Assembly: GCA_018971625.1 (NCBI GenBank)
Contig: JAGXAJ010000007.1
Span: forward strand, 21,962 to 85,961
Direction: 5' to 3'
DNA from: Pseudomonadota bacterium
GTDB lineage: Bacteria > Pseudomonadota > Alphaproteobacteria > Rhizobiales > Xanthobacteraceae
Length of the DNA: 64,000 bases
The position numbers and the translations under genes were made by a program. Below, piece after piece: positions 55,595 through 63,802 of the stretch. How positions within the stretch are numbered: position 1 is the stretch's first letter; every line of letters starts with the position of its first letter. The notes beneath the pieces are model-generated. The model was not told where the DNA came from. It did not search any database and was given only the letters and a program-made list of their open reading frames with translations.

Positions 55595-56116
55595 TCATGC
55601 CTCTTTGCTCAGAAAAACCTCGTGAAAAGGCCCGGAGATTTTGGTCGCGCCCGCCGATGATGGCGCTATTCCTTCCCGGCAAACCCGGTCGGGCTCTTGC
55701 CGGGTGACCTGCCGGAACGCATGCGAAGACGCCGGCACACTGGCATAGCTGAGATCGGATGCTAGTTGCTTGATCGAGACATTGTTTTCCGTCGACAGCC
55801 TTTCGATCGCCGCCGCGATGCGGGCGCGCTGGCACCAGCTCTTGAAGCTCAATTGCGTTTCCGAAGCGAACAGCCGCGACAGCGTCCGCGCCGATGTCCC
55901 AACCGCCTGTGCCAATGTCTCGATCTCGTGCGCGCCGGCCAGATATTTCGCTGCGGGCTTGTCATAGCGCGTCGCGACCCGCCGGCACTGTTTGATCGGG
56001 CGAGATGGAGGGCGACCCCGCACGTCGTCACACCCACCCTCAGGTCCGCTTCCGGACAAAGCCGACATGAATCGGAAGGCGGGTTGGATCGGTCGAAAAT
56101 GAGCCAAAGCAGACAC
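55595..56116 (-). pseudogene. Chimeric ORF: IS5-type transposase tail joined to an AraC-type DNA-binding end
   Basis: Residues about 36-60 (RPIKQCRRVATRYDKPAAKY) match the C-terminal end of IS5-group transposases. From residue 61 the sequence is an AraC-family helix-turn-helix domain: LAQAVGTSARTLSRLFASET, SWCQRARIAAAIERLS and LSYASVPASSHAFRQVT. The regulator has lost its effector domain, apparently through an insertion whose own sequence then decayed. Upstream bases to about 56130 also look like degraded insertion sequence. Regulation by the leftover DNA-binding domain is possible but unlikely. Confidence 0.65.
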
Positions 56117-56218
56117 CGAGACACCAAGGTCATCGATTAATCATTGAATAAACTATCCGCTAAAACTCTCTGGGCTCGTACTGGATGATTTAAACACGCC
56201 GGATATATCCAACTGCGG

Positions 56219-56878
56219 ATGAAAACAATGTATAGGCGCCTTTGGATCATCTTGTTGCTGATGCTCGGGATGACCCTTTTGGCGGGGTACGTCGGCCTCA
56301 TCTTTCTGCCGTCCCTGTTAGCTGTGTGGTTCGGCGCCGTATTGGTATTCGCCTTGCCAGTGGTTGTTGTCGCGCCTGTATTGGTTGGGGCGCAAATCGC
56401 ATGGCCAGTTACTTGCGTCGCGCTTCCGGTAGCCGCGATGGCTGTTAGGCCGGCAAAAGCCTGGGCACCCGTCTTCCTTTCAGTTGTTGGTGCAGGATCA
56501 GGGTTGATCTCTGGGAAATTATTAGCGCGTAGTGTGGGCTACGGGACGATGGAAGATTTGCTTTGGGCCTGCGTCTTTTCAGGCGCCTTCCTGGGAGCGC
56601 TATTTGGGTATGCGATGTGGAGATTCGATCGGTTAAGCCCGATCGAAGTTGAAGCGACGGGAAGGTTTCAGACGACAATAAAGGCAAACTGGCTAAACAT
56701 AGCTCTACCAGTCATCTTTATAGCGGTGGCCTTAACTTGCTTGGCATTCAGCGCGCCGACTAACCCGTCTTTTTTGGATCACAATGGTATAAGGGATTGT
56801 ACCGAAAAAGGAGGAAGACTGTCACCGCGTGAAGATGGGCGGGGCTTTAGATGCGTTGATCCTCCGAGAAATAACTAA
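56219..56878 (+). CDS. Hypothetical membrane protein
   Basis: A 219-residue protein with about five hydrophobic segments in the first 185 residues, beginning MYRRLWIILLLMLGMTLLAG. A soluble tail has two cysteines (IRDCTEKGGRL and GFRCVDPP) that could form a disulfide. Codon and base use are richer in A and T than in the neighbours, and it follows insertion-sequence debris, which together suggest acquired DNA. No family is recognised. Confidence 0.55.
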   Translation: MKTMYRRLWIILLLMLGMTLLAGYVGLIFLPSLLAVWFGAVLVFALPVVVVAPVLVGAQIAWPVTCVALPVAAMAVRPAKAWAPVFLSVVGAGSGLISGKLLARSVGYGTMEDLLWACVFSGAFLGALFGYAMWRFDRLSPIEVEATGRFQTTIKANWLNIALPVIFIAVALTCLAFSAPTNPSFLDHNGIRDCTEKGGRLSPREDGRGFRCVDPPRNN

Positions 56879-57138
56879 CGGCTACCGCCTCCGATTTTCA
56901 GTTGCAGAACCATTCCAGCCAACTCGCTCTCCGGCGCTGACTGGTCACCGAGTGAGTTTTGGCCCGCTTCTGGCCCGTCGTGTCATCGCGCGGCAACTCG
57001 GTCGCTTTCGGACTGAAGTGGACATTGGATGGAATTCTATCAGTACACGGCCTAGCGCCACGGCAAGCCGCCACGGCTCGATTCTCGGTATCGCAACATT
57101 AAATTAGGATCGCCAATCCGCATGCGTGGCGGTCCCGC

Positions 57139-57999
57139 CTACGCGGGTCTGGCAAGATACCGGAAGGCATGCGACAGAAAGCCGATCCAGATCGGCCAGG
57201 TGATCAGCCAGCAACAGATCCCGATGGCGCCGGATGCCGCCCATTGCGCCTGATAAAGATCCGCCGTCACCGGGATCAACATCACCGTCAAGAAGACAAG
57301 GCCGACGATGACAGCCGATGGCACGATGCAGGCGGCGATGCCCCAAAACAGCCGCCAGCTATTGCCGCGGCTGCGGCGCCAGGCCCCCTTGATCGTCAGC
57401 GTCAGATCGCCGATCGCACAGGCCGGAAGCAGCAGGCAGAGCCGCAGCAGGATGGCGGTCCCGGCAGCGTACGCCACGATGGTTGCGGCGATGAGGGAGG
57501 GCGTCTGAGGTTCGATCGCGTCGCCTGAAGCGGGTGTCCAGCCGAACAACCACGTCGCCAACAGCAAAGCGAGAAAGGGAACGGCGGCGAGCAGGCAAAT
57601 GATGATCGCCGCGCCGACATACAGCCACAGGGCGCTGGTGGCGAGATTGCCGCCGCTGCGGCCGGGCCGCTCCTCCAGCAGCAACAACCGGTGCCACGCC
57701 ACGGCAATACTCACAGAGGCGAGTACCACGACAGCGCTGCCGATATTGTCAAGCACCGTCATCTCGACCGGCTGCGTGAGGTCCGGCCGGGCTCGCGGAT
57801 TTGCCAGGACATGGGTCATCCACGACGCCTGCATCCAGCCCATCGCCGCATCGAGCATCGCAGTGGTCGCAAGCCAAAAAACGGATATTCGCAGCACATC
57901 CCCGAAGTGCTGGAAGTAGCTCGAATAGGAAAGCCGGATCGTCCGCCACAGCGGCAGCTTCGGATGGCTAATGCCTTCGGTCCCGACCATGGCGGTCAC
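57139..57999 (-). CDS. Hypothetical multipass membrane protein
   Basis: A 286-residue protein with six or so hydrophobic segments, starting near LWRTIRLSYSSYFQHFGDVL. The pattern of a short cytoplasmic start, a long first loop and paired helices recalls glycerophosphoryl diester phosphodiesterase-type or DUF975-like membrane domains, but nothing specific can be claimed. It looks like a genuine gene by codon use. It is convergent with the plus-strand membrane gene and not part of an operon. Confidence 0.65.
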   Translation of the reverse strand: MTAMVGTEGISHPKLPLWRTIRLSYSSYFQHFGDVLRISVFWLATTAMLDAAMGWMQASWMTHVLANPRARPDLTQPVEMTVLDNIGSAVVVLASVSIAVAWHRLLLLEERPGRSGGNLATSALWLYVGAAIIICLLAAVPFLALLLATWLFGWTPASGDAIEPQTPSLIAATIVAYAAGTAILLRLCLLLPACAIGDLTLTIKGAWRRSRGNSWRLFWGIAACIVPSAVIVGLVFLTVMLIPVTADLYQAQWAASGAIGICCWLITWPIWIGFLSHAFRYLARPA

Positions 58000-58449
58000 C
58001 GCGGATTCTGCTGCTCATTCGTTGCCCCCTGTCGTCATCGAAATTGCGGCGAAGATGATTGCGCAAGCTCTTCCTCTAGCGCGATAACCCGATGCAATGT
58101 CATCCTCAGGAAATTAACCTTTGTGCCGGGCCGTTGGTCGCCGCCGGTCGTAGCCACGCTGTATCTAGTGCGCAGAATGCGAGCGGCGCCGATATCCAGC
58201 CGTGAACAAGCGGGTACGGAGGCCGGCGGCTGATTCGGGCGCGATTCGTTCTGCTCGCGTTCCGAATCCTAAAATGCGTACCCGTACGCGTCGCATTTTG
58301 GCACAAAAACAGCGCCCAAAGCTATACGCAACGGCGAGGATACGATGGGATTGGATTGGGCGGCAGCTTCGGCAGAGGCGCACTTGCCCTTTGGGTCGCA
58401 TCTACCGACACGATCCAGTCTGGCCCAAATACCATCAAATACCATTATG
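58000..58449. other. Intergenic region with an inverted repeat
   Basis: No convincing gene. It contains AAAATGCG at 58271-58278 and its exact inverse CGCATTTT at 58292-58299 around TACCCGTACGCGT, able to form a stem-loop of about 8-11 bp. Short open frames here lack start sites and family features. Confidence 0.5.
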
Positions 58450-58656
58450 CTAGGAGCGCGGAAGGCGCCAGCCGACCACGGTGGCCTCCAGCATGCTTCC
58501 CGATTCGTGGTTGCGCCATTCGCCGGCGACAAACCGGCAGGCGAACGGCAGTTGATAGGTGCCGCTCTGATCCTCGCACAGCACCTGCACCGGTTGATCC
58601 GGCGGCGGCTCGCCGTGGCCGTTGAATTCGGCGAGCCGTCGTTCGCGCGTTGCCAT
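58450..58656 (-). CDS. Small hypothetical protein
   Basis: A 68-residue protein with GGAGAT six bases before ATG 58656. It begins MATRERRLAEFNGHG and has VQVLCEDQSGTYQLPFACRF and LEATVVGWRLPRS, a compact beta-rich look. Similar short proteins occur, I believe, in Bradyrhizobium. No function is known. Confidence 0.6.
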   Translation of the reverse strand: MATRERRLAEFNGHGEPPPDQPVQVLCEDQSGTYQLPFACRFVAGEWRNHESGSMLEATVVGWRLPRS

Positions 58657-58827
58657 TCAATATCTCCGTTGCGCCACATCCCGAAACCGGCGCTAGCGGC
58701 GCTTTCGCGTCATCCGCCTCGCGCACACCCCAAATTCAACGCGCGAATAAGGTTTCAATATGATATCGAGTGCCACAGGCCTCCGCTTGCGATAATTTCC
58801 GGCTCGCAACAAATTGACCTGACGAGC

Positions 58828-59208
58828 ATGCCCAAGATGAGAATACCGATAACAGGCCGGAACGTTGTCGCGCTGGCGGTGCTGCTGCCGGGACTGCTGA
58901 GTTCCGGGAAGGCAAGGGCGCAGGACGTTCCCGGGATCGAGATCTGCACGGTCGAGAAGAGCATGGAGCGGCGCACCTCCTGTTTGCAGAGCAATGTTGA
59001 TTTCCTGCAGAAGACCATCACCAGACTCACGGCTGACCATCAGCAGAAGCTCGACGCTGCGAACCGGCAGATCGAGAGCCTGAAGGTGGCCGTCGCCGGC
59101 CTGCAAAAAGCCGTGGACGATCTACAGGCGGCGCAGAAGAAGGCGACCGAAGAGCCGAAGAAGAAAGATACGCCGGCGACCGCGAAGGAAACGCCGGCTG
59201 CGAAATAA
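58828..59208 (+). CDS. Probable secreted coiled-coil protein
   Basis: A 126-residue protein from ATG 58828 (ATG 58837 also possible). A signal peptide is clear: charged start, hydrophobic core VVALAVLLPGLLSSG and a cleavage site near KARAQD. The mature part has two cysteines (EICTVEKSMERRTSCLQ), then a helix with heptad-like spacing from NVDFLQKTI to LQAAQKK, and a lysine-, threonine- and proline-rich tail. A perfect hairpin follows. Function unknown; a periplasmic scaffold role would be a guess. Confidence 0.65.
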   Translation: MPKMRIPITGRNVVALAVLLPGLLSSGKARAQDVPGIEICTVEKSMERRTSCLQSNVDFLQKTITRLTADHQQKLDAANRQIESLKVAVAGLQKAVDDLQAAQKKATEEPKKKDTPATAKETPAAK

Positions 59209-59214
59209 AGCCGG

Positions 59215-59241
59215 TTATGGCCGGGCTTGACCCGGCCATAA
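59215..59241 (+). terminator. Perfect hairpin after the coiled-coil protein gene
   Basis: TTATGGCCGGG, loop CTTGA, CCCGGCCATAA: 11 perfectly paired bases starting six bases after the stop codon. It resembles the hairpin after ligD (23618-23641) and probably ends transcription, or is a dispersed palindrome doing so. Confidence 0.65.
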
Positions 59242-59378
59242 CGCGCCAGCCTTTGCGAATTCTTTCTCGCCGCTGGTGAGGGGTCCGAACAACTCCAGCT
59301 CTGGCCCAAAGGTCGCTAGATTTCGCAGGGTGGAATAAGCCGACAGCAAGCGCTGTCAAATGCGCCGAAGCGGGAGGA

Positions 59379-59564
59379 TTGGATGGGAGATGTTCGCGCC
59401 TCGCCACCGACCTTGAATTCCCCGAAGGCCCGGTTGCGATGCCGGACGGCTCGGTGGTGCTGGTTGAGATTCCCGGTCTCCGGCTGACGCGAATCCGGCC
59501 AAACGAACTGGTCGCGATGGACTGGGCGCGCTCTGGCCTGCCGCTGAATTTTCTGAGCAAGTGA
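59379..59564 (+). pseudogene. Internally deleted SMP-30/gluconolactonase remnant
   Basis: A 61-codon open frame whose first part, RLATDLEFPEGPVAMPDGSV and VLVEIPGLRLTR, matches the N-terminus of SMP-30/gluconolactonase proteins. Its end, VAMDWARSGLPLNFLSK, matches the extreme C-terminus of the same family. About 250 central residues, with all metal-binding sites, have been removed in frame near 59500. The product, if made, could not be an active lactonase. Confidence 0.75.
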
Positions 59565-59644
59565 TGGCGGCCGGTCCCCGGCCTCATGATGAGGAGCATC
59601 ACATTTGCGATGCGTCTCGAACCATGGGCAACATATCGTGGCTT

Positions 59645-59686
59645 CATCCTTCGAGACGCGCGCAAGGCGCGCTGCTCAGGATGAGG
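59645..59686. repeat. REP-like palindrome
   Basis: CATCCT at 59645-59650 pairs with AGGATG at 59678-59683, enclosing GCGCGC-AAG-GCGCGC. This CATCCTTCGAGAC to CTCAGGATGAG form is a very common extragenic palindrome in Bradyrhizobium and relatives, as I recall. It lies between two gene remnants. Confidence 0.8.
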
Positions 59687-59703
59687 CAGAAGAGGAGTGC
59701 CTA

Positions 59704-59892
59704 ATGCCTTGGCCTGAACCTGTCTCCTTGCGTGGCGCCCACGCTCGGCTCGAGCCGCTGTCGCCGGACCATTGCGAAGGCCTGGCCACGGCAGCAAAAG
59801 ACGGCGATCTCTGGAAGCTCAATGCATCGACTATGATGATCGCGGACAAGGCCTCGGACCTGATCCGCGGCCGAACGGCGTCGATCAACTGA
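59704..59892 (+). pseudogene. N-terminal remnant of a GNAT-type acetyltransferase
   Basis: ATG 59704 reads MPWPEPVSLRGAHARLEPLS then DHCEGLATAAKDGDLWKL, the usual first 40 residues of RimJ/RimL-like acetyltransferases. After about 59820 the frame continues with unrelated sequence (NASTMMIADK) to a stop at 59892. The acetyl-CoA-binding domain is absent. Confidence 0.65.
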
Positions 59893-59909
59893 ACCTGAAA
59901 GGATCGAGT

Positions 59910-60668
59910 GTGACGTCCGGGTGGGTTTTTCTGGTGACGTTGGCGTCGACCGTCGGCGGTTCGGTGCTTGGCGCGGTGCTGCGTTGGTGCTTGCCGCCGC
60001 GACATTTTAGCGCCGAAAACAAGGAAGTCATTCGGCTTGGCGTCGGCTTGCTCGCGACATTGTCGGCGGTCGCCATCAGTCTGATGATTGCCTCCGCCAA
60101 GTCCTCCTACGACATCCAGGATACGCATTTCCGGCAGTTCTCCGCCGATGTCATCCTGACCGATCAACTGCTCGCGCAGTATGGGCCGGAAGCGGTAGGC
60201 ATTCGGCAATTGATGCGGCAGGCGGTTCCGGCGGCGCTGGATCGCATTTGGACCGAGAAGGCGATCGGAGCGCCGCAAGCCCACGCGTTCACGGCGAGCT
60301 CCGCCGCCGGGCAGATTTACGATGCGATCGAGGCGTTGTCGCCGGCCAGCGATGCGCAACGACTGCTCAAGCCGCGCATCGAGCAGGCGAGTGGCGACAT
60401 TGCGCGGGCGCGTCTGTTGATGTTCGCCGACGTCGACACCCCGATCCAGCCGCCGTTTTTGCTGGTCCTGATATTCTGGCTGACTGTGATCTTCACCAGC
60501 TTCAGCCTGTTCGTCGAGCCGGGCCCGATGATCGCGGTTGCGCTGCTGGTTTTTGCCGTGTCGGTCGCGAGCGCCTTGTTCCTGGTCGCCGATCTCAGTC
60601 GCCCGTTCGCCGGCTTGATGCAGATCTCGAACCAGCATCTGCGCGATGCGCTGGGGCCACTGAACTGA
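59910..60668 (+). CDS. DUF4239 (bestrophin-like) membrane protein
   Basis: A 252-residue protein starting at GTG 59910 with AAAGGA seven bases upstream. Two hydrophobic segments near the N-terminus (VFLVTLASTVGGSVLGAVL and VGLLATLSAVAISLMIASA) and two near the C-terminus (LVLIFWLTVIFTSFSLFV and MIAVALLVFAVSVASALFLV) flank a helical soluble domain with VILTDQLLAQYGPEA, the DUF4239 layout. The family is distantly bestrophin-like; function in bacteria is unclear. The upstream open frame to 59772 is remnant sequence. Confidence 0.8.
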   Translation: MTSGWVFLVTLASTVGGSVLGAVLRWCLPPRHFSAENKEVIRLGVGLLATLSAVAISLMIASAKSSYDIQDTHFRQFSADVILTDQLLAQYGPEAVGIRQLMRQAVPAALDRIWTEKAIGAPQAHAFTASSAAGQIYDAIEALSPASDAQRLLKPRIEQASGDIARARLLMFADVDTPIQPPFLLVLIFWLTVIFTSFSLFVEPGPMIAVALLVFAVSVASALFLVADLSRPFAGLMQISNQHLRDALGPLN

Positions 60669-60738
60669 TCAGGCTGAATCTGGCCGTGAGCGGCTTTCAA
60701 AAGCGAAATGCTGAATGCAAGCCCCCCTGGACCTTGCT

Positions 60739-61581
60739 TCAGACTTCCCGCCGGCTGAGAAAAGCCAGACGTTCGAACAAATGCACGTCCTGCTCGTTCT
60801 TCAGGAGCGCGCCGTGCAGCGGCGGGATCAGCTTGCGCGGATTGCGCTCCCGCAGCATTTCCGGCGTGATGTCCTCGTTGAGCAGAAGCTTGAGCCAGTC
60901 GAGCAACTCCGAGGTCGACGGCTTCTTCTTCAGGCCGGGCACCTCGCGCACCTCGAAGAAGATCCGCAATGCCTCTTCGACCAGGCGCTTCTTGATGCCG
61001 GGGAAATGCACCTCGACGATCCGGTTCATGGTGTCGAAATCGGGGAACTTGATGTAGTGGAAGAAGCAGCGGCGCAGGAACGCGTCCGGCAGCTCCTTTT
61101 CGTTGTTCGACGTGATCATCACGATCGGGCGCATCGTCGCCTTGATGTTCTCGCCGGTTTCGTAAACGAAGAATTCCATCCGATCGAGTTCAAGCAGGAG
61201 GTCGTTGGGGAATTCGATGTCGGCCTTGTCGATTTCATCGATCAGCAGCACCGGGCGCGTGTCGTGGGTAAAGGCTTCCCACAACTTGCCGCGCTTGATG
61301 TAGTTGGAGATGTCGGAAACTCTGCTGTCACCGAGCTGACTGTCGCGCAGGCGTGACACTGCGTCATATTCGTAGAGACCTTGCTGCGCCTTGGTGGTGG
61401 ACTTGATGTGCCAGGTCAGGAGCGGCGCGCCGACGGCTTTGGCGACTTCTTCGGCCAGCACGGTCTTGCCGGTGCCGGGTTCGCCCTTCACCAACAGCGG
61501 GCGTTCCAGCACGATCGAGGCGTTGACGGCGATCTTGAGGTCGTCGGTAGCGACATAGTCTTTGGTGCCGGTAAATTTCAT
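60739..61581 (-). CDS. MoxR-family AAA+ ATPase
   Basis: A 280-residue cytoplasmic ATPase that acts with VWA-domain partners in assembling or activating protein complexes. Walker A GEPGTGKT lies at residues 33-40, Walker B in VLLIDEIDKADIEFP, sensor 1 in IVMITSNNEKELP, and arginine finger region DAFLRRCFFHY. ATG 61581 has AAGG upstream; the longer open frame to 61935 is noncoding. The VWA protein gene at 62080 is the expected partner, though transcribed from the other strand. Confidence 0.92.
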   Translation of the reverse strand: MKFTGTKDYVATDDLKIAVNASIVLERPLLVKGEPGTGKTVLAEEVAKAVGAPLLTWHIKSTTKAQQGLYEYDAVSRLRDSQLGDSRVSDISNYIKRGKLWEAFTHDTRPVLLIDEIDKADIEFPNDLLLELDRMEFFVYETGENIKATMRPIVMITSNNEKELPDAFLRRCFFHYIKFPDFDTMNRIVEVHFPGIKKRLVEEALRIFFEVREVPGLKKKPSTSELLDWLKLLLNEDITPEMLRERNPRKLIPPLHGALLKNEQDVHLFERLAFLSRREV

Positions 61582-61682
61582 CGAGCCGTTGCCTTGTTTT
61601 GTTTGTTCTTGAGCGCGGACCGCGCCGCGGCCTGAACGGCAATAACCGTCAGGCTGGGGTACCGTGAAAGTAGAGCTGTCGA

Positions 61683-61928
61683 TCAGGCCCGCCTGACCAT
61701 CGAGAGAATGACGAGGATGATCACCGCCCCGACCGTTGCATCGATGATTTGGCCAAGCGTGCCGGCCGCGCGCATGACGCCAAGTCGCGGCAGCAGCCAG
61801 CCGGCGAGCAGGGCGCCAATCATGCCGACCACGATATTGCCGACCAGCCCGAAACCGGCGCCGTGCACGATCAGCCCGGCAAGCCAGCCGGCGATCGCGC
61901 CGATCACGAGTGCCGCTAGAATGCCCAT
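61683..61928 (-). CDS. GlsB/YeaQ/YmgE family membrane protein
   Basis: An 81-residue protein of the transglycosylase-associated family: three hydrophobic segments with glycine-rich turns, starting GILAALVIGAIAGWLAGLIV and containing FGLVGNIVVGMIGALLAGWLL. Members are often stress-induced; the true function is unknown. ATG 61928 is set by homology. It lies between the MoxR and VWA genes and on the MoxR strand. Confidence 0.88.
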   Translation of the reverse strand: MGILAALVIGAIAGWLAGLIVHGAGFGLVGNIVVGMIGALLAGWLLPRLGVMRAAGTLGQIIDATVGAVIILVILSMVRRA

Positions 61929-62079
61929 TGAACAAGCCCTGCTATCGAGTAAGCCCGTGGGGAGAATATTGCCCGCTGAAACGCGTGGGCCAATTCTAGT
62001 TGAAAAACCGGGCAGGTCTAGGCTTCGTTGCCGCGGCCAACCCCTTGACGTACAAGGTCGGGCGGCCAATCTGTAGCCC

Positions 62080-63255
62080 ATGTTCCTGCAATTCTTTACA
62101 TCGCTGCGCGACGCCCAGGTGCCGGTGACGCTGCGCGAATATTTGACGTTGATGGAGGCGCTCGACGCCGACCTCGCCGGGCAGACGGTGGAGAATTTCT
62201 ATTATCTGTCGCGCGCGGCGCTGGTAAAGGACGAGCGCAATCTCGACAAGTTCGATCGCGTGTTCGGCACCGTTTTCAAGGGGCTGGAAAGCCTGCTCGA
62301 CGCGATGGAGACGGCGGATATTCCCGCCGAATGGCTGAAGAAGCTCGCCGAAAAATACCTCACCGAAGAAGAGAAGAGGCAGATCGAGGCGATGGGCTGG
62401 GACAAGCTCATGGAAACCTTGCGGCAGCGGCTGAAAGAACAGAACGGCCGGCACCAGGGCGGCAACAAGTGGATCGGCACTGCAGGCACCTCGCCGTTCG
62501 GCGCGCAAGGCTACAATCCCGAAGGGATCCGCATCGGCCAGGAAAAGAGCCGCAACAACCGCGCGGTAAAAGTGTGGGACCGTCGCGAGTTCAGGGATCT
62601 TGACGGCGATGTTGAGCTCGGTATTCGCAACATCAAGATCGCGCTGCGGCGGCTGCGCAAATTCGCCCGCACCGGTGCCCCCGACGAACTGGACCTCGAC
62701 ACCACGATCAGGGAGAGCGCCAATCATGGCTGTCTCGACGTGCATATGCGGCCCGAGCGGCGCAACGCGGTCAAGGTGTTGGTGTTCTTCGATATTGGCG
62801 GCTCGATGGATTCGCACGTTGCGCAGGTCGAGGAGCTGTTCTCGGCGGCCAAGACCGAATTCAAGCACATGGAATATTTCTACTTCCACAATTGCCTCTA
62901 TGAAGGCGTCTGGAAGCAGAACAAGCGGCGTTTCACCGATCGCACGCCGACCTGGGATGTGCTGCACAAATATCCGCATGACTACAAGGTGGTGTTCGTC
63001 GGCGACGCCTCGATGTCGCCTTATGAGATCATGGTGCCGGGCGGATCGGTCGAGCATGTCAACGAGGAAGCCGGGTTGGTCTGGCTCGAGCGCATCATGC
63101 GGACCTATCCGCACGCGGTCTGGCTGAATCCGGTGGCGCAGCGGCACTGGGACTATTCGGAATCGACCACTATCATCCGCCGGCTGTTCTCGCAGCGAAT
63201 GTTCCCGATCACGATCGAGGGTCTCGAAGGCGCGATGCGGGAATTGGTGCGGTAG
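62080..63255 (+). CDS. VWA-domain protein, CoxE-like partner of MoxR
   Basis: A 391-residue soluble protein. The N-terminal half is helical (VPVTLREYLTLMEALDADL, EEKRQIEAMGWDKLMETL). The C-terminal half is a von Willebrand A domain with a MIDAS-type motif DIGGSMD (Asp238), where the usual first serine is glycine, as is common in this subfamily, and MYKVVFVGDASMSP-like later. It should pair with the MoxR ATPase encoded about 500 bases away on the opposite strand. Their client here is not known; in carbon monoxide dehydrogenase systems such pairs mature a metalloenzyme. Confidence 0.9.
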   Translation: MFLQFFTSLRDAQVPVTLREYLTLMEALDADLAGQTVENFYYLSRAALVKDERNLDKFDRVFGTVFKGLESLLDAMETADIPAEWLKKLAEKYLTEEEKRQIEAMGWDKLMETLRQRLKEQNGRHQGGNKWIGTAGTSPFGAQGYNPEGIRIGQEKSRNNRAVKVWDRREFRDLDGDVELGIRNIKIALRRLRKFARTGAPDELDLDTTIRESANHGCLDVHMRPERRNAVKVLVFFDIGGSMDSHVAQVEELFSAAKTEFKHMEYFYFHNCLYEGVWKQNKRRFTDRTPTWDVLHKYPHDYKVVFVGDASMSPYEIMVPGGSVEHVNEEAGLVWLERIMRTYPHAVWLNPVAQRHWDYSESTTIIRRLFSQRMFPITIEGLEGAMRELVR

Positions 63256-63356
63256 CTTTCAACTCTCCCAATGGAGAGGTCAACGCGGAGAGGTCCATGC
63301 GTCGCACACCGGGTATGATTTGCTTGCGGTAACGTTATTTGCAGGAGGTTAGTGCC

Positions 63357-63773
63357 ATGTCCCAGACCATCCACCGAGGCATCAAATCACTGATCGACGA
63401 AGCCAATGCCGAGATCGAAACCGTCAGCGCGGCTGACGCCATCAAGGCCGCGCAAAGCGACGACGTTGTGATAGTCGACGTCCGCGATCCCCGCGAGATC
63501 GAGCGCGACGGCAAAATTCCCGGCGCGTTTTCCTGCACGCGCGGCATGCTGGAATTCTGGATCGACCCGGCCAGCCCCTACGCCAAGCCGATCTTCCAGC
63601 AGGACAAGAAATTCATCTTCCATTGCGCCGGCGGCCAGCGTTCGGTGCTCGCGGCCAAGACTGCACACGACATGGGATTGAAGCCGGTCGCGCATATGGG
63701 GGGCGGCTTTGCGGCCTGGCGCGATGCCGGCGGCCCCGTCGAGAAGTGGGAGCCGAAGGAGCCAAAGGGTTAG
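63357..63773 (+). CDS. Rhodanese-like domain protein
   Basis: A 138-residue single-domain rhodanese, likely cytoplasmic. ATG 63357 has AGGAGG at a good distance. It shows VVIVDVRDPREIERDGKIPGA and the active-site loop with Cys90 in FHCAGGQRSVLAAKTA, then VAHMGGGFAAWRDAGGPVE. The cysteine loop of this length suggests sulfurtransferase activity; the physiological acceptor is unknown. It stands alone after the VWA gene. Confidence 0.93.
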   Translation: MSQTIHRGIKSLIDEANAEIETVSAADAIKAAQSDDVVIVDVRDPREIERDGKIPGAFSCTRGMLEFWIDPASPYAKPIFQQDKKFIFHCAGGQRSVLAAKTAHDMGLKPVAHMGGGFAAWRDAGGPVEKWEPKEPKG

Positions 63774-63802
63774 CAGCTTTCCGTGTGAACTTACTACTCT
63801 TC

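Noticed and set aside
61582..61935. N-terminal extension of the MoxR protein
   Set aside because: The region overlaps another gene on the same strand in a different frame and lacks family similarity.
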